Assembly: GCF_900155425.1 (NCBI RefSeq)
Contig: NZ_LT700189.1
Span: forward strand, 551,787-615,786
DNA: 64,000 nucleotides
Reading direction: 5' to 3'
From: Parabacteroides massiliensis
GTDB lineage: Bacteria > Bacteroidota > Bacteroidia > Bacteroidales > Tannerellaceae
The notes under the pieces were generated by a model. That model ran no database searches and was not told where the DNA came from. It saw only the letters and a program-made list of their open reading frames with translations. Both the position numbers and the translations under genes were made by a program. How positions within the stretch are numbered: position 1 is the first letter of the stretch; each line of letters opens with the position of its first letter. Shown here piece after piece: positions 19,366 through 27,867 of this stretch.

Positions 19366-19497
19366 TAGGGGCGGGGTTCTACTCCGCCCAATATCCACCA
19401 AGGGGTTCTACTCCGCCCGATATCGCATCAAGGGGTTCTCCTCCGCCCAATGTCATACCAATCGTAAAGGCAGGGTTGTTCTACTCCGCCCGATACA
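19366..19497. repeat. Four tandem GGGGTTCTACTCCGCCC hairpin units
   Basis: Near-identical units begin at about 19373, 19402, 19432 and 19473, each containing GGGTTCTACTCCGCCC (with CTCCTCC or TTGTTC variants) followed by ATATC-like bases. The first is preceded by GGGGC and can fold as a GGGCGG-loop-CCGCCC hairpin. They fill the gap between the 3' ends of dapA (+) and the AraC gene (-). Unit spacing is irregular (29, 30 and 41 bp). Confidence 0.8.
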
Positions 19498-19520
19498 CAA
19501 CCCCGTATAATCTCCCGTAT

Positions 19521-20441
19521 TTAATTTGCGCCTCTATATTCGTTAGGCGTATATCCGACGTTTTTCTTGAATACGCGTGTGAAGTGTTGGGGGTATTTGA
19601 ATCCCAGTTCGTAAGCGATTTCGCTGACGGTTTTGCTCGTATCCAGGATCTTTTCTTTGGCGATGTCGATCAGCCGTAGTTGGATATGTTCTTGTGCGGA
19701 CTTGCCTGTTTCCTTTTTTATCAGGTCGCCTAAGTAGTTGGCGGAAAGATGCAGTTGGTCGGCACAGTAACGTACGGATGGCAAACCGATCGTTTGCGGT
19801 TTGTCGCTCTGGAAGTAGCTGTTCACGACATTCTCGAACTTGGAAAGGATGTCTTTGTTCACGTTTTCGCGAGTGATGAACTGACGGTCGTAAAAACGGA
19901 TGCTGTAGTTGAGTAAAAGCTCGATATTGGAGACAATCAGCATTTTGCTGTGTTTGTCGACTCCCCGGTTCAATTCTTCGCTGATGTTATTCAGGCAATC
20001 GATGATGACACTGCGTTCCTGTTCGGAGATATGAAGAGCTTCGTTCACCTCATACGAGAAAAATGTATAATCCTTCATATTGCGTCCGAGGGATGTGCCG
20101 CGGATCAGGTCGGGATGGAATAACAGGGCGTGGCCTTTCGGTTGGAAATACTCGCCGTTGTCATCGAAGCCGATCACCTGTCCGGGAGCCAGAAAAACCA
20201 GCGTGCCTTCCTGATAATCGTAATAGTTGCGTCCGTATCGCAAATCTCCGCATTTGACCTCTTTCAAAAAGACGGCATAGAAGCCGAAGCTCATGCGTGC
20301 GTGTTTCATCATCCGGGACGATTTCGACAGATCGAGAACACTAACCAGCGGATGCAGCGTTTCCTGGCCTACCATTTCATTGTACTGGCGAATATTATCC
20401 AGTTTAATAATTTCTCCCATAACCTTTTTTATTTGTTGCAT
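19521..20441 (-). CDS. AraC-family transcriptional regulator
   Basis: 306 residues from the first start, or 299 from an in-frame ATG at 20420 (MGEIIKL), which I consider about equally likely. An N-terminal cupin-like sensor (about 30-170, with EGTLVFLAPGQVIGFD) is followed by the two HTH motifs of the AraC domain at the C-terminus (LSANYLGDLIKKETGKSAQEHIQ and VSEIAYELGFKYPQHFTRVF). It is divergent to an exported flavodoxin, a pairing often seen in gut anaerobes; regulation of the flavodoxin is inferred. Confidence 0.9.
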   Translation of the reverse strand: MQQIKKVMGEIIKLDNIRQYNEMVGQETLHPLVSVLDLSKSSRMMKHARMSFGFYAVFLKEVKCGDLRYGRNYYDYQEGTLVFLAPGQVIGFDDNGEYFQPKGHALLFHPDLIRGTSLGRNMKDYTFFSYEVNEALHISEQERSVIIDCLNNISEELNRGVDKHSKMLIVSNIELLLNYSIRFYDRQFITRENVNKDILSKFENVVNSYFQSDKPQTIGLPSVRYCADQLHLSANYLGDLIKKETGKSAQEHIQLRLIDIAKEKILDTSKTVSEIAYELGFKYPQHFTRVFKKNVGYTPNEYRGAN

Positions 20442-20573
20442 GACAAAGATAATATTTTTTTCTTCTTATCGTCCATACGTTTCAGTACTTCCGTAATAAT
20501 GGTAAGCATAACTGTAATTTATATACAGTCTGAGTCATTGTTCCGGAATACCTTTGCAAGAAAAAAGAAGAAG

Positions 20574-21176
20574 ATGAAAAAGAGAACATTTTTATTGACA
20601 ATGGCAAGTATGTTGGTTGCCGGTCCGGAACTGTTGAAAGCGCAGGCCTCGCCAGCAAAAAAGAAAAGTCTGGTGGCCTATTTTTCCCGTAGGGGATATA
20701 ACTATCTGAATGGCGAGATCGTCTTTCTGCAGGTCGGGAATACGGAAGTGGTCGCAAAGAAAATCCGCGAACTGACGGGCAGCGATTTGTTTCAGATCGA
20801 AACCGTGAAGTCCTATCCGGAAGATTATAATGAAACGACAACCGTCGCCAAGAAAGAACAGAACGAGAATGCCCGTCCGGAGTTGACCCGTACTGTCGAC
20901 GGCATGGATGATTACGATGTGATCTACCTGGGGTATCCGAACTGGTGGGGAACCATGCCGATGGCCGTGCATACTTTCCTCGAATCGTACGATTTTGCCG
21001 GGAAAACGATCATCCCTTTCTGTACTCACGAAGGAAGCGCGATGGGGCGCAGCGAAGGAGACATAAAGAAACTCTGTCCCAAAGCCAAAGTCCTGTCCGG
21101 ATTGGCTATCAAAGGCGGCAGCGTCAATAAATCGGACGAGAAGATCGCAGCCTGGTGTAAGACCTCCCGGTCGTGA
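20574..21176 (+). CDS. Exported flavodoxin-like protein
   Basis: 200 residues from the ATG at 20574; longer in-frame starts would run through the opposite AraC gene. A signal peptide of about 24 residues (MKKRTFLLTMASMLVAG...KAQA) is followed by a flavodoxin fold: the first strand SLVAYFSRRGYNYLNGEIVF, then VGNTEVVAKKI, and DVIYLGYPNWWGTMPMAV, typical of FMN-binding flavodoxin_4 proteins. The signal peptide suggests action outside the cytoplasm. A TACCTTTG promoter element lies at 20549-20556. Confidence 0.85.
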   Translation: MKKRTFLLTMASMLVAGPELLKAQASPAKKKSLVAYFSRRGYNYLNGEIVFLQVGNTEVVAKKIRELTGSDLFQIETVKSYPEDYNETTTVAKKEQNENARPELTRTVDGMDDYDVIYLGYPNWWGTMPMAVHTFLESYDFAGKTIIPFCTHEGSAMGRSEGDIKKLCPKAKVLSGLAIKGGSVNKSDEKIAAWCKTSRS

Positions 21177-21192
21177 TGACCGGTAAAGTATG

Positions 21193-21257
21193 TTTTTCTA
21201 AACCGGAAAGGCAGGATTTTGGAATAAGTCATTACCTTTGCATCCGGTTTAGAAAAA
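21193..21257. promoter_or_regulatory. 14-bp inverted repeat bracketing a promoter element
   Basis: TTTTTCTAAACCGG at 21193-21206 is exactly complementary to CCGGTTTAGAAAAA at 21244-21257. Between the arms lies TACCTTTG (21233-21240), a -7 element, so the right arm would be in the start of the transcript for the DUF4250 gene at 21267. It could be a repressor site or, for the upstream gene, part of a terminator. Confidence 0.55.
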
Positions 21258-21266
21258 TGATGAATT

Positions 21267-21443
21267 ATGACACTCCCGGAAGACCCGATGATGCTTTTCA
21301 GTGTCATCAATATGAAATTACGTGATAATTATTCTTCTCTTGACGAATTGTGTGACGATATGCATATCCGGAAAGAGGAACTTGTTCAAAAACTGAAGAA
21401 CGCTGGGTTTGAATATAGCCCGGAGAATAACAAGTTCTGGTAA
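21267..21443 (+). CDS. DUF4250-domain small protein
   Basis: 58 residues. The sequence MTLPEDPMMLFSVINMKLRD, then LDELCDDM and YSPENNKFW, matches the DUF4250 pattern (LPxDPxMLxSxxNMKLRD at the N-terminus and a YxxxxNxF end). No function is known. The helical middle (ELCDDMHIRKEELVQKLKNAG) looks like a small helix-turn-helix-like region, which is speculation. It has its own promoter element at 21233-21240. Confidence 0.8.
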   Translation: MTLPEDPMMLFSVINMKLRDNYSSLDELCDDMHIRKEELVQKLKNAGFEYSPENNKFW

Positions 21444-21502
21444 TCAACGGAAATCGCTATTGTCGTTTTCATGCATACCTCGACCGACGGATATCAAATG
21501 GA

Positions 21503-21533
21503 TTGATTCATATTGTTTTTTTGTATATATTTG
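21503..21533 (+). promoter_or_regulatory. Bacteroidetes-type promoter for the lipoprotein/esterase genes
   Basis: TTG at 21503-21505 and TATATTTG at 21526-21533 are spaced by 20 bp. The lipoprotein start codon is at 21562. Confidence 0.6.
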
Positions 21534-21561
21534 CTGTCATTTAATAAAAAGTGAAAGAGAT

Positions 21562-21912
21562 ATGAAAACAAGATTGATGATGTTCGTGGCGGTTATCGCC
21601 TTGTTCATTTTAAGTGGTTGCAGCGATTCCAAAGAGTCGTATGTGAAAGATTTCAAGAAGTTTATCGAGAAGGTGGAAGCCGCCGGTAGCGATTATACGG
21701 AAGAAGACTGGAAGAAAGCCGATGAGAAATTCGAAGTCTTTGCAGGTGACCGCTACGAGAAGTTCAGCTCCGAACTGACAATCGACGAGCAGGTGGAGAT
21801 CACCAAACTGAAAGCGGCCTATGCGACCCGTAGAGGACTTTCGACCTTGAAGAACGGAGTAGACAAACTCCTCGACAGCGATATGCTCAAAATGGGAAAG
21901 AACAAGAAATAA
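21562..21912 (+). CDS. Small lipoprotein, DUF6565-like
   Basis: 116 residues from the ATG at 21562. A lipoprotein signal peptide ends in ILSGC, giving acylated C19. The mature part is helical and charged (YVKDFKKFIEKVEAAGSDYTEEDW ends and KADEKFEVF), resembling small Bacteroidales lipoproteins I recall as DUF6565. Function unknown. The next gene follows after 21 bp, so they are probably co-transcribed. Confidence 0.72.
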   Translation: MKTRLMMFVAVIALFILSGCSDSKESYVKDFKKFIEKVEAAGSDYTEEDWKKADEKFEVFAGDRYEKFSSELTIDEQVEITKLKAAYATRRGLSTLKNGVDKLLDSDMLKMGKNKK

Positions 21913-21933
21913 CATTAGCAGGGTTTTGATGTC

Positions 21934-22752
21934 ATGAAACTTAAGTTATCTTTTTTAGTTCTTTTCGCCCTGGCCGTCTTTTCGGCGAGAGGGGCAGTTG
22001 TCGATACGCTGTCCGTTTACAGCGAGGCTATGAAAAAGAATGTTCAGGTCGTTGTCGTTTCGCCTGAAGGTAACCGTATGCCGAAACCGGTTGTCTACCT
22101 GTTGCACGGATATGGAGGAAATGCGAAAACCTGGATTTCCATGAAGCCGGAGCTGAAAGAAATTGCAGACCGCGACGGCCTGATTTTTGTCTGTCCCGAC
22201 GGTAAGAACAGTTGGTATTGGGACAGCCCGAAAGATCCGTCCTACCGTTATGAGACATTCGTCTCTTCCGAACTGATCAACTATATCGATTCCAAGTATC
22301 CGACGGTGAGAGACCGTTCCGGTCGTGCCATTACCGGGCTGAGCATGGGCGGACACGGGGCCATGTGGCTCTCTTTCCGTCATAAGGATGTGTTTGGCGC
22401 TGCCGGCAGTACGAGTGGCGGAGTCGATATCCGCCCGTTCCCCAACAACTGGGAGATGAGCAAGCAGCTCGGAAACGAGAGCGACAATCAGGACGTTTGG
22501 AACCGCCATACGGCAATCACGCAGATCGACCGTATCAAGAACGGCGAGTTGGCTATTATCTTCGATTGCGGCTACAGCGATTTCTTTTTCGAAGTGAATA
22601 ACGACTTCCATGAAAAGCTGCTGAAATATAAGATCGACCATGATTTCCTGGTTCGTCCCGGAGCGCATAACGGCGAATACTGGAAGAACTCGATCGATTA
22701 CCAGATACTGTTCTTTAAAAAGTTCTTCGATAAAAACAAAGGAAAGAATTAG
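21934..22752 (+). CDS. Exported esterase of the esterase-D/feruloyl-esterase type
   Basis: 272 residues with an N-terminal signal peptide (LSFLVLFALAVFSARG). Alpha/beta hydrolase: the oxyanion segment VVYLLHGYGGN, the nucleophile elbow GLSMGGHGA, an acid in IFDCGYSDFFFE and a late histidine in RPGAHNGEYWKN. Such enzymes cut acyl or acetyl esters, often on plant polysaccharides; no polysaccharide locus is next to it, so the substrate is open. An array of palindromic repeats starts 20 bp after its stop. Confidence 0.85.
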   Translation: MKLKLSFLVLFALAVFSARGAVVDTLSVYSEAMKKNVQVVVVSPEGNRMPKPVVYLLHGYGGNAKTWISMKPELKEIADRDGLIFVCPDGKNSWYWDSPKDPSYRYETFVSSELINYIDSKYPTVRDRSGRAITGLSMGGHGAMWLSFRHKDVFGAAGSTSGGVDIRPFPNNWEMSKQLGNESDNQDVWNRHTAITQIDRIKNGELAIIFDCGYSDFFFEVNNDFHEKLLKYKIDHDFLVRPGAHNGEYWKNSIDYQILFFKKFFDKNKGKN

Positions 22753-22771
22753 ACAGGTGTGGCCTGGTTGC

Positions 22772-22831
22772 AAAACACCTATGTTTCGAAATCAAAACAC
22801 CGGTGATTCGTTTCCGAAACACCGGTGTTTT
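22772..22831. repeat. Triple 16-bp palindrome array, 22-bp pitch (copy 2 of 3)
   Basis: Units AAAACACCTATGTTTC (22772-22787), AAAACACCGGTGATTC (22794-22809) and GAAACACCGGTGTTTT (22816-22831), separated by 6 bp each. The array lies between the convergent 3' ends of the esterase (+) and formate-THF ligase (-) genes. Confidence 0.87.
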
Positions 22832-22863
22832 GCCATATATAAAGGATATGGTGGTTTGTCTTT

Positions 22864-24531
22864 TTAGCTTAACCCCTCGATCACGCCGTTTTTGATGTCG
22901 ATGCGTTTTGCCTGCGGGTCTTTCGGCAGTCCCGGCATACGCATGATTTCGCCCATGATGACAACGATCATTTCCGCACCGTTGTTGATTATGATGTCGC
23001 GCACTTTCAACTCGAAGTTTTTGGCAACCCCGTAGGCTTTCGGATCGGAAGAGAACGAATACTGCGTCTTGGCGATGCAGATAGGGTAGTGGGAGATTCC
23101 GAGGCTCTCGATCTGTTTGATTTTCTTGTCTGCCAATGTCGTGTAGGTGACAGAGGCTGCCCCGTAGATCTGTTCGGACACCTTTTTTATCTTGCTGCGG
23201 ATCGGTTCGTCGTCCTCGTAGATGTATGTAAGCGGAGCGGAAGGTTTCTTTTCGATCGTGTCGACCACCAGTTTCGCCAGGTCTACGCCTCCTTCGCCAC
23301 CGGCGGCGAATACGTTGTTCATGCAGAAACCTACGCCTATCTCGCGGCAGTGTTCAGCCACCAGTGCGATTTCCTCGTCCGTATCGGATGCATATCTGTT
23401 GAAGGTCACGATCACTTCCTGGCCGAAGCGTTTCATGTTCTCGACATGTTTGTCCAGGTTTTCGAACCCGTTTTTCAGCCCTTCGATGTTCTGTTCCTTG
23501 ATCTTGTCTTCCGGTACGCCTCCGTGCAGCTTCAAGCTCTGGGCTGTTGCCACGATAACCGTCAGTTTCGGTGCCAGTCCGGCTTTGCGGCATTTGATGT
23601 CGAAAAACTTTTCAGCACCCAAGTCGGCGCCGAAGCCGGCCTCCGTAATGACATAGTCGCCATACGTCAACGCCATCTTGGTCGCCAGGACGGAGTTGCA
23701 ACCATGTGCGATGTTGGCAAACGGACCTCCGTGCACGAATGCGGCGGTGTTCTCGGTTGTCTGCACCAGGTTGGGCAGGAGGGCGTCTTTCAGCAATACC
23801 GTGATCGCTCCGGCCACTCCCAGATCGTTTACGGTGAAAGGTTTGCCCTCGTTCGTATATCCCAACAGAATGTTACCGACACGGCGTTTCAAGTCTTCGA
23901 TGTCCGTTGCCAGACAAAGTATTGCCATGATTTCCGAAGCAGGCGTGATGTCGAAGCCCGTCTCCGTCGGTACGCCGTTGGCCGATCCGCCCAGGCCGGA
24001 GACGATGTTGCGCAAGCTGCGGTCGTTCACGTCCAGCACGCGTTTCCATTTGATCTCTTTCAGACCTTCGCAGGTACCACGCGTCTGGTAGATGTAGTTG
24101 TCGAGCAACGCCGTGATCATATTGTGGGCGGAAGTGACCGCATGGAAGTCGCCCGTAAAATGAAGGTTGATGTTTTCCATCGGCAACACCTGCGAGTATC
24201 CGCCTCCGGCAGCTCCGCCCTTCATGCCGAAACACGGGCCCAGTGATGGTTCGCGCAAGGCGACGACTGCCTTTTTACCGATCTTGTTCAATCCCAAAGC
24301 CAGCCCGATCGAAACGGTCGTCTTTCCGATTCCCGCTTTTGTAGGAGTGATGGCTGTAACCAGGATAAGGTTGTGCTGTTTGATCTTCTCTTCGTCAATC
24401 AGATGGAGGGGTATCTTGGCGATGTATCTGCCGTAATTCAAAACTTCTTCGCGCGGAATACCTAATCCGGCAGCAATTTCCTTTATTTTGCGCAGAGAGG
24501 CCTCTCTTGCAATTTCTATGTCCGATTTCAT
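22864..24531 (-). CDS. fhs: Formate-tetrahydrofolate ligase
   Basis: 555 residues, normal. It makes 10-formyl-THF from formate, THF and ATP. The ATP-binding P-loop is [11 protein letters not shown] (about 62-72); [19 protein letters not shown] and the later [19 protein letters not shown] are family signatures. It is a single gene with its own promoter at 24559-24590. Confidence 0.96.
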   Translation of the reverse strand: MKSDIEIAREASLRKIKEIAAGLGIPREEVLNYGRYIAKIPLHLIDEEKIKQHNLILVTAITPTKAGIGKTTVSIGLALGLNKIGKKAVVALREPSLGPCFGMKGGAAGGGYSQVLPMENINLHFTGDFHAVTSAHNMITALLDNYIYQTRGTCEGLKEIKWKRVLDVNDRSLRNIVSGLGGSANGVPTETGFDITPASEIMAILCLATDIEDLKRRVGNILLGYTNEGKPFTVNDLGVAGAITVLLKDALLPNLVQTTENTAAFVHGGPFANIAHGCNSVLATKMALTYGDYVITEAGFGADLGAEKFFDIKCRKAGLAPKLTVIVATAQSLKLHGGVPEDKIKEQNIEGLKNGFENLDKHVENMKRFGQEVIVTFNRYASDTDEEIALVAEHCREIGVGFCMNNVFAAGGEGGVDLAKLVVDTIEKKPSAPLTYIYEDDEPIRSKIKKVSEQIYGAASVTYTTLADKKIKQIESLGISHYPICIAKTQYSFSSDPKAYGVAKNFELKVRDIIINNGAEMIVVIMGEIMRMPGLPKDPQAKRIDIKNGVIEGLS

Positions 24532-24558
24532 GTCTTATGTAAGTTTTTTAGGAGTAAA

Positions 24559-24590
24559 CAAAAGTAAATATATTTTTATATACTAACAAA
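24559..24590 (-). promoter_or_regulatory. Bacteroidetes-type promoter of fhs
   Basis: On the minus strand TTTG (24590-24587) and TACTTTTG (24566-24559) are spaced by 20 bp, 28 bp upstream of the fhs start at 24531. Confidence 0.65.
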
Positions 24591-24614
24591 ACGAATGGCC
24601 GGGTAGTTTAGATA

Positions 24615-25313
24615 TTATTGGATGATCATCAAGGAAAAGTATGGAAATGTTTTTTCCAGAATTTGTTTTCTGTCGGAAGTATGGAATTCCTTCCCGGTCC
24701 CGACATTCTCGAAATAGTGGAAGTTCGCTTCCGGATGCAACCGGATGCAGGCATGGACGGCCTCCACGCATTGGGAGAGTTTCATGATGACGATCACGTA
24801 GCCGGCCTTGATCTTTTCCGACAATTCTTCCGCTGTCAGTGTCCCGGGAATGACGATGATCTGTTCTTCCTGCTTGACGATATGCAGGCCGGCCAAAGCG
24901 CCTGCCGCAATGAAAGCGGGGATTCCGGCGGTCCGTTCCACTTCGATGCGGTTCTCCCTGAATTTGTCGTATATGTATTGTATGGAAGAATAGAACCCGG
25001 CATCGCCTTCTGCCACAATGACCACCTTTTTCCCTTCGTTCCAGGCAGATGCTGCCTTTTCATACAAGGCATCGTAGACTTTCCAGGCCTCGGTACGGTC
25101 TTTGCTCATCGGGAGCGTGAAGAGCCGGACCACAGGTTTCCCGATTTCCAGTTCTTCGATGATACGGGCTGCACGGGAGAGGGGTTGCCCGTTCTTGTTC
25201 ATGGTGGCGGGGCAATAGATGATATCGGCCTGTCGGAGTTTTTTCAAGCCTTTCAGGGTGATCAGTTCGGGGTCTCCCGGACCGAGCGATACGAAGCAGA
25301 TGGGGTGCGACAT
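24615..25313 (-). CDS. cobI: Precorrin-2/cobalt-factor-2 C20-methyltransferase
   Basis: 232 residues from the ATG at 25313 (MSHPICFV); an upstream in-frame start would add 18 atypical residues. Class III SAM methyltransferase: FVSLGPGDPELITLKGLK at the N-terminus and VIVAEGDAGFYSS in the middle. It adds the C20 methyl group, the first committed corrin step. It lies apart from the other corrin genes, opposite the riboswitch-controlled importer operon. Equivalent to CbiL in the anaerobic pathway, which fits the CbiD/CbiG genes nearby. Confidence 0.92.
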   Translation of the reverse strand: MSHPICFVSLGPGDPELITLKGLKKLRQADIIYCPATMNKNGQPLSRAARIIEELEIGKPVVRLFTLPMSKDRTEAWKVYDALYEKAASAWNEGKKVVIVAEGDAGFYSSIQYIYDKFRENRIEVERTAGIPAFIAAGALAGLHIVKQEEQIIVIPGTLTAEELSEKIKAGYVIVIMKLSQCVEAVHACIRLHPEANFHYFENVGTGKEFHTSDRKQILEKTFPYFSLMIIQ

Positions 25314-25397
25314 GTGCGTTTGATTTATTTGGTGCGCAAAAGTGAGGAAAATCGAGGAACTTTCCAAATTCGCATTCTACAATTGTCAAATATTTGA

Positions 25398-25605
25398 TAT
25401 CTTTGTCTTTTGAAACAGGTTTCCCTGTCCTTCTTACACAGGACAGGGATTAAAAGGGAACCGGGTGGAAATCCCGGACAGACCACGCTGCTGTGAAACT
25501 TCGGGAACATGCCGGCAATATACTCTATGCCACTGATCGGGGGATCGGGAAGGTGTCCGGGATGGAAGTAAGTCAGAAGACCTGCCGTTTCGGTTTGGAA
25601 GAGTT
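25398..25605 (+). promoter_or_regulatory. Cobalamin riboswitch with promoter element, upstream of the importer operon
   Basis: A -7 element TATCTTTG (25398-25405) is followed by a leader with the cobalamin-riboswitch landmarks: ACAGGTTTCCCTGTCC (P1/P2 side), GGGAACCGGGTGGAAATCCC, a GCTGCTGTGAA segment, GCCACTGATCGGG, and the B12 box AAGTCAGAAGACCTGCC (25570-25586). After it, GGACAAGGCTTGTCC (25621-25635) is a perfect short hairpin just ahead of the ATG at 25660 and could be part of the switching structure. The aptamer covers about 25411-25600. It should lower expression of btuFCD when cobalamin is plentiful. Confidence 0.92.
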
Positions 25606-25659
25606 TCGTCCTCGTGGGGTGGACAAGGCTTGTCCGGTTTAATAAAATAATTATTGAAT

Positions 25660-26820
25660 ATGAAAAAATGCCTGGCAGGGTGTTGCCTGCTTATGTCGTT
25701 GTGTGTCGTATCCTCGTGTACGACCCGGAACAATCAACAGACCGACAAGACGGAGACGACGGAAGAGAGTGCGTTGTCCGATGTCCGTATTGTGCCGGAG
25801 TATGCCCGTGGTTTCGAATTGTCCTATCGGGACGGATATGTCTTGCTGGATATCCGGGACCCGCAGAATGAGGAAAGCACGACTTTCCATTATGCGCTTG
25901 TCAGAAGAGGGACGAAACCCGCCGGCATCCCCGAATCGCATACCGTGATCGAAACGCCGATCAGAAGTGTTATTTGCATGACCTCTTTGCAGTTGTCCAA
26001 TTTCATCAAGTTGGGCGAACTGGACAAGGTCGTAGGGGTGACCAGTACCCGGCATCTGTTCAACAAAGAGATGAACGAACGCCTCAGGAGCGGAAAGACC
26101 GCCAAGATCGGCATAGAAGGGAATTTCGACAACGAGGTGATCATGAGCATGAACCCCGACCTGATCCTTGTCTCGCCCTTCAAACGAGGCGGATACGAGA
26201 CCTTGAAGGATGTCGGCATCCCGTTGATCCCGCATTTAGGCTATAAGGAGATGACGCCGTTGGGGCAGGCGGAATGGGTGAAATTCGTCGGTCTGTTGTT
26301 GGGACAGGAGCAAAAGGCGAACGAGACGTTCGATGCCATCGCGGCCCGTTATAATGAATTGAAAGAGCTGACGGCGGAAGGAAAAGTGAAGAAACGCCCG
26401 GTCGTGCTGAGCGGCGAGATGCGGGGCGGTAACTGGTATGCCGTGGGAGGGGAGAGCTTCCTCGCCCAACTCTTCAAGGATGCCGGAGCCGACTATTTCC
26501 TGAAAGACGACAAACGTTCGGGAGGCGTGACGCTCGATTTCGAAAGCGTCTACAACCAGGGTGACGAAGCCGATTTCTGGCGTATCGTGAACAGCTATCC
26601 GGGCAAGTTCAGCTATGAGGCGTTGAAGGAGCAAGATCCGCGTTATGCCGATTTCCGTGCTTTCAAGGAGAAAGGGATCATCTATTGCAACATGAAAGAT
26701 ACGCCTTTCTACGAAAGCATGCCGACCGAGCCGGAAGTCGTGCTGGCCGACCTGCTGCATATCTTCCACCCGGACCTGTTGCCTGATCATACACCTGTTT
26801 ATTATGCCCGACTCAAATAA
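25660..26820 (+). CDS. btuF: Cobalamin ABC importer, substrate-binding lipoprotein (BtuF-like)
   Basis: 386 residues from the ATG at 25660. Lipoprotein signal with CVVSSC (C20 modified). Two-lobed periplasmic binding fold of the helical-backbone class: VICMTSLQLSNFIKLGELDKVVG, then MNPDLILVSPFK and the second lobe with VLSGEMRGGNWYAVGGESFLA. It is larger than E. coli BtuF (about 245 mature residues), as usual in Bacteroidetes. The riboswitch immediately upstream makes cobalamin or its precursors the likely cargo, and excludes a default heme or siderophore reading. Confidence 0.87.
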   Translation: MKKCLAGCCLLMSLCVVSSCTTRNNQQTDKTETTEESALSDVRIVPEYARGFELSYRDGYVLLDIRDPQNEESTTFHYALVRRGTKPAGIPESHTVIETPIRSVICMTSLQLSNFIKLGELDKVVGVTSTRHLFNKEMNERLRSGKTAKIGIEGNFDNEVIMSMNPDLILVSPFKRGGYETLKDVGIPLIPHLGYKEMTPLGQAEWVKFVGLLLGQEQKANETFDAIAARYNELKELTAEGKVKKRPVVLSGEMRGGNWYAVGGESFLAQLFKDAGADYFLKDDKRSGGVTLDFESVYNQGDEADFWRIVNSYPGKFSYEALKEQDPRYADFRAFKEKGIIYCNMKDTPFYESMPTEPEVVLADLLHIFHPDLLPDHTPVYYARLK

Positions 26821-26829
26821 GCTGTACGA

Positions 26830-27867
26830 ATGAGACATTCCACTACATTTCTGATGTTGCTCATCGTAGCGTCTATCCTGGTCCTGATGTTCCTGAACCT
26901 GGTGTTAGGATCTGTGTCCATCCCGTTGAAGTCTGTCTGGAACATTATTTGCGGGCTAGGAGACGAGCCGGTGACCTGGCAGAATATCGTCTGGAAATCG
27001 CGTCTTCCGCAAGCATTGACAGCTTTGGTGGCGGGAGCGGGCCTGGCGATAAGCGGTTTGCAGATGCAGACTGTTTTCCGGAATCCGCTGGCAGGGCCTT
27101 CCGTGCTGGGGATCAGTTCCGGTGCGAGTATGGGCGTGGCCTTTGTGGTGCTGTTGAGCGGTAGCCTCGGAGGGGTTGCGCTCAGCAAGTTGGGATTTAT
27201 GGGAGAAATTGCGCTTTCGATTGCGGCTGTGGTTGGTTCGCTGTCGGTGATGGCGTTGATCGTATATGTGTCGCAGAAGGTGAAGGGGAACGTGACGCTG
27301 CTGATCATCGGCGTGATGATCGGCTACGTGGCGAATGCGGTGATCGGCGTGCTGAAGTTCTTCAGCGTGGAAGAGGACATCCGCGCCTACGTGATCTGGG
27401 GATTGGGCAGTTTCTCCCGTGTCTCCGGTAACCAGATGATGCTGTTTGTCGCGATCATGGCGATTCTGATCCCTTTGTCCTTCTTGCTGATCAAGACGCT
27501 GAACCTGATGCTGCTCGGTGACGGCTATGCCCGTAACTTGGGGCTGAACATCAAGCGGGCACGTCTTCTGGTTATCACCTCGGCGGGAGTACTGACGGCG
27601 ATCGTGACGGCCTATTGCGGACCGATCATCTTTCTTGGCTTGGCCGTTCCGCATCTGTGCCGGGCCATATTCCAAACGTCCGACCATCGGGTCCTGATGC
27701 CTGCCGTCCTATTTGCCGGTGCCGCGTTGGCACTCGCCTGTAACCTGATTGCCCGGATGCCCGGCTTCGAAGGGGCTTTGCCGGTCAACTCGGTGACGGC
27801 TCTGGTCGGTGCTCCGGTAGTGGCCTCCGTGCTATTCCGCAAACGTAAGAACGAACTGAACGAATGA
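26830..27867 (+). CDS. btuC: Cobalamin ABC importer permease (FecCD family)
   Basis: 345 residues with about ten hydrophobic helices. Family signatures include RLPQALTALVAGAGLAISG, followed by QTVFRNPLAGPSVLGISSGA, and late CGPIIFLGLAVPHLCR, which contacts the ATPase. It is 9 bp after btuF and overlaps the ATPase gene by 4 bp. Confidence 0.93.
   Translation: MRHSTTFLMLLIVASILVLMFLNLVLGSVSIPLKSVWNIICGLGDEPVTWQNIVWKSRLPQALTALVAGAGLAISGLQMQTVFRNPLAGPSVLGISSGASMGVAFVVLLSGSLGGVALSKLGFMGEIALSIAAVVGSLSVMALIVYVSQKVKGNVTLLIIGVMIGYVANAVIGVLKFFSVEEDIRAYVIWGLGSFSRVSGNQMMLFVAIMAILIPLSFLLIKTLNLMLLGDGYARNLGLNIKRARLLVITSAGVLTAIVTAYCGPIIFLGLAVPHLCRAIFQTSDHRVLMPAVLFAGAALALACNLIARMPGFEGALPVNSVTALVGAPVVASVLFRKRKNELNE

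Noticed and set aside
19366-19497. Possible CRISPR array
   Set aside because: Units are imperfect, spacing varies from 29 to 41 bp, intervening bases are too short and similar to each other, and no cas genes are present.
20130-20573. Upstream extension of the flavodoxin frame
   Set aside because: It runs through the opposite AraC gene; the signal peptide and spacing to a TACCTTTG element support the ATG at 20574.
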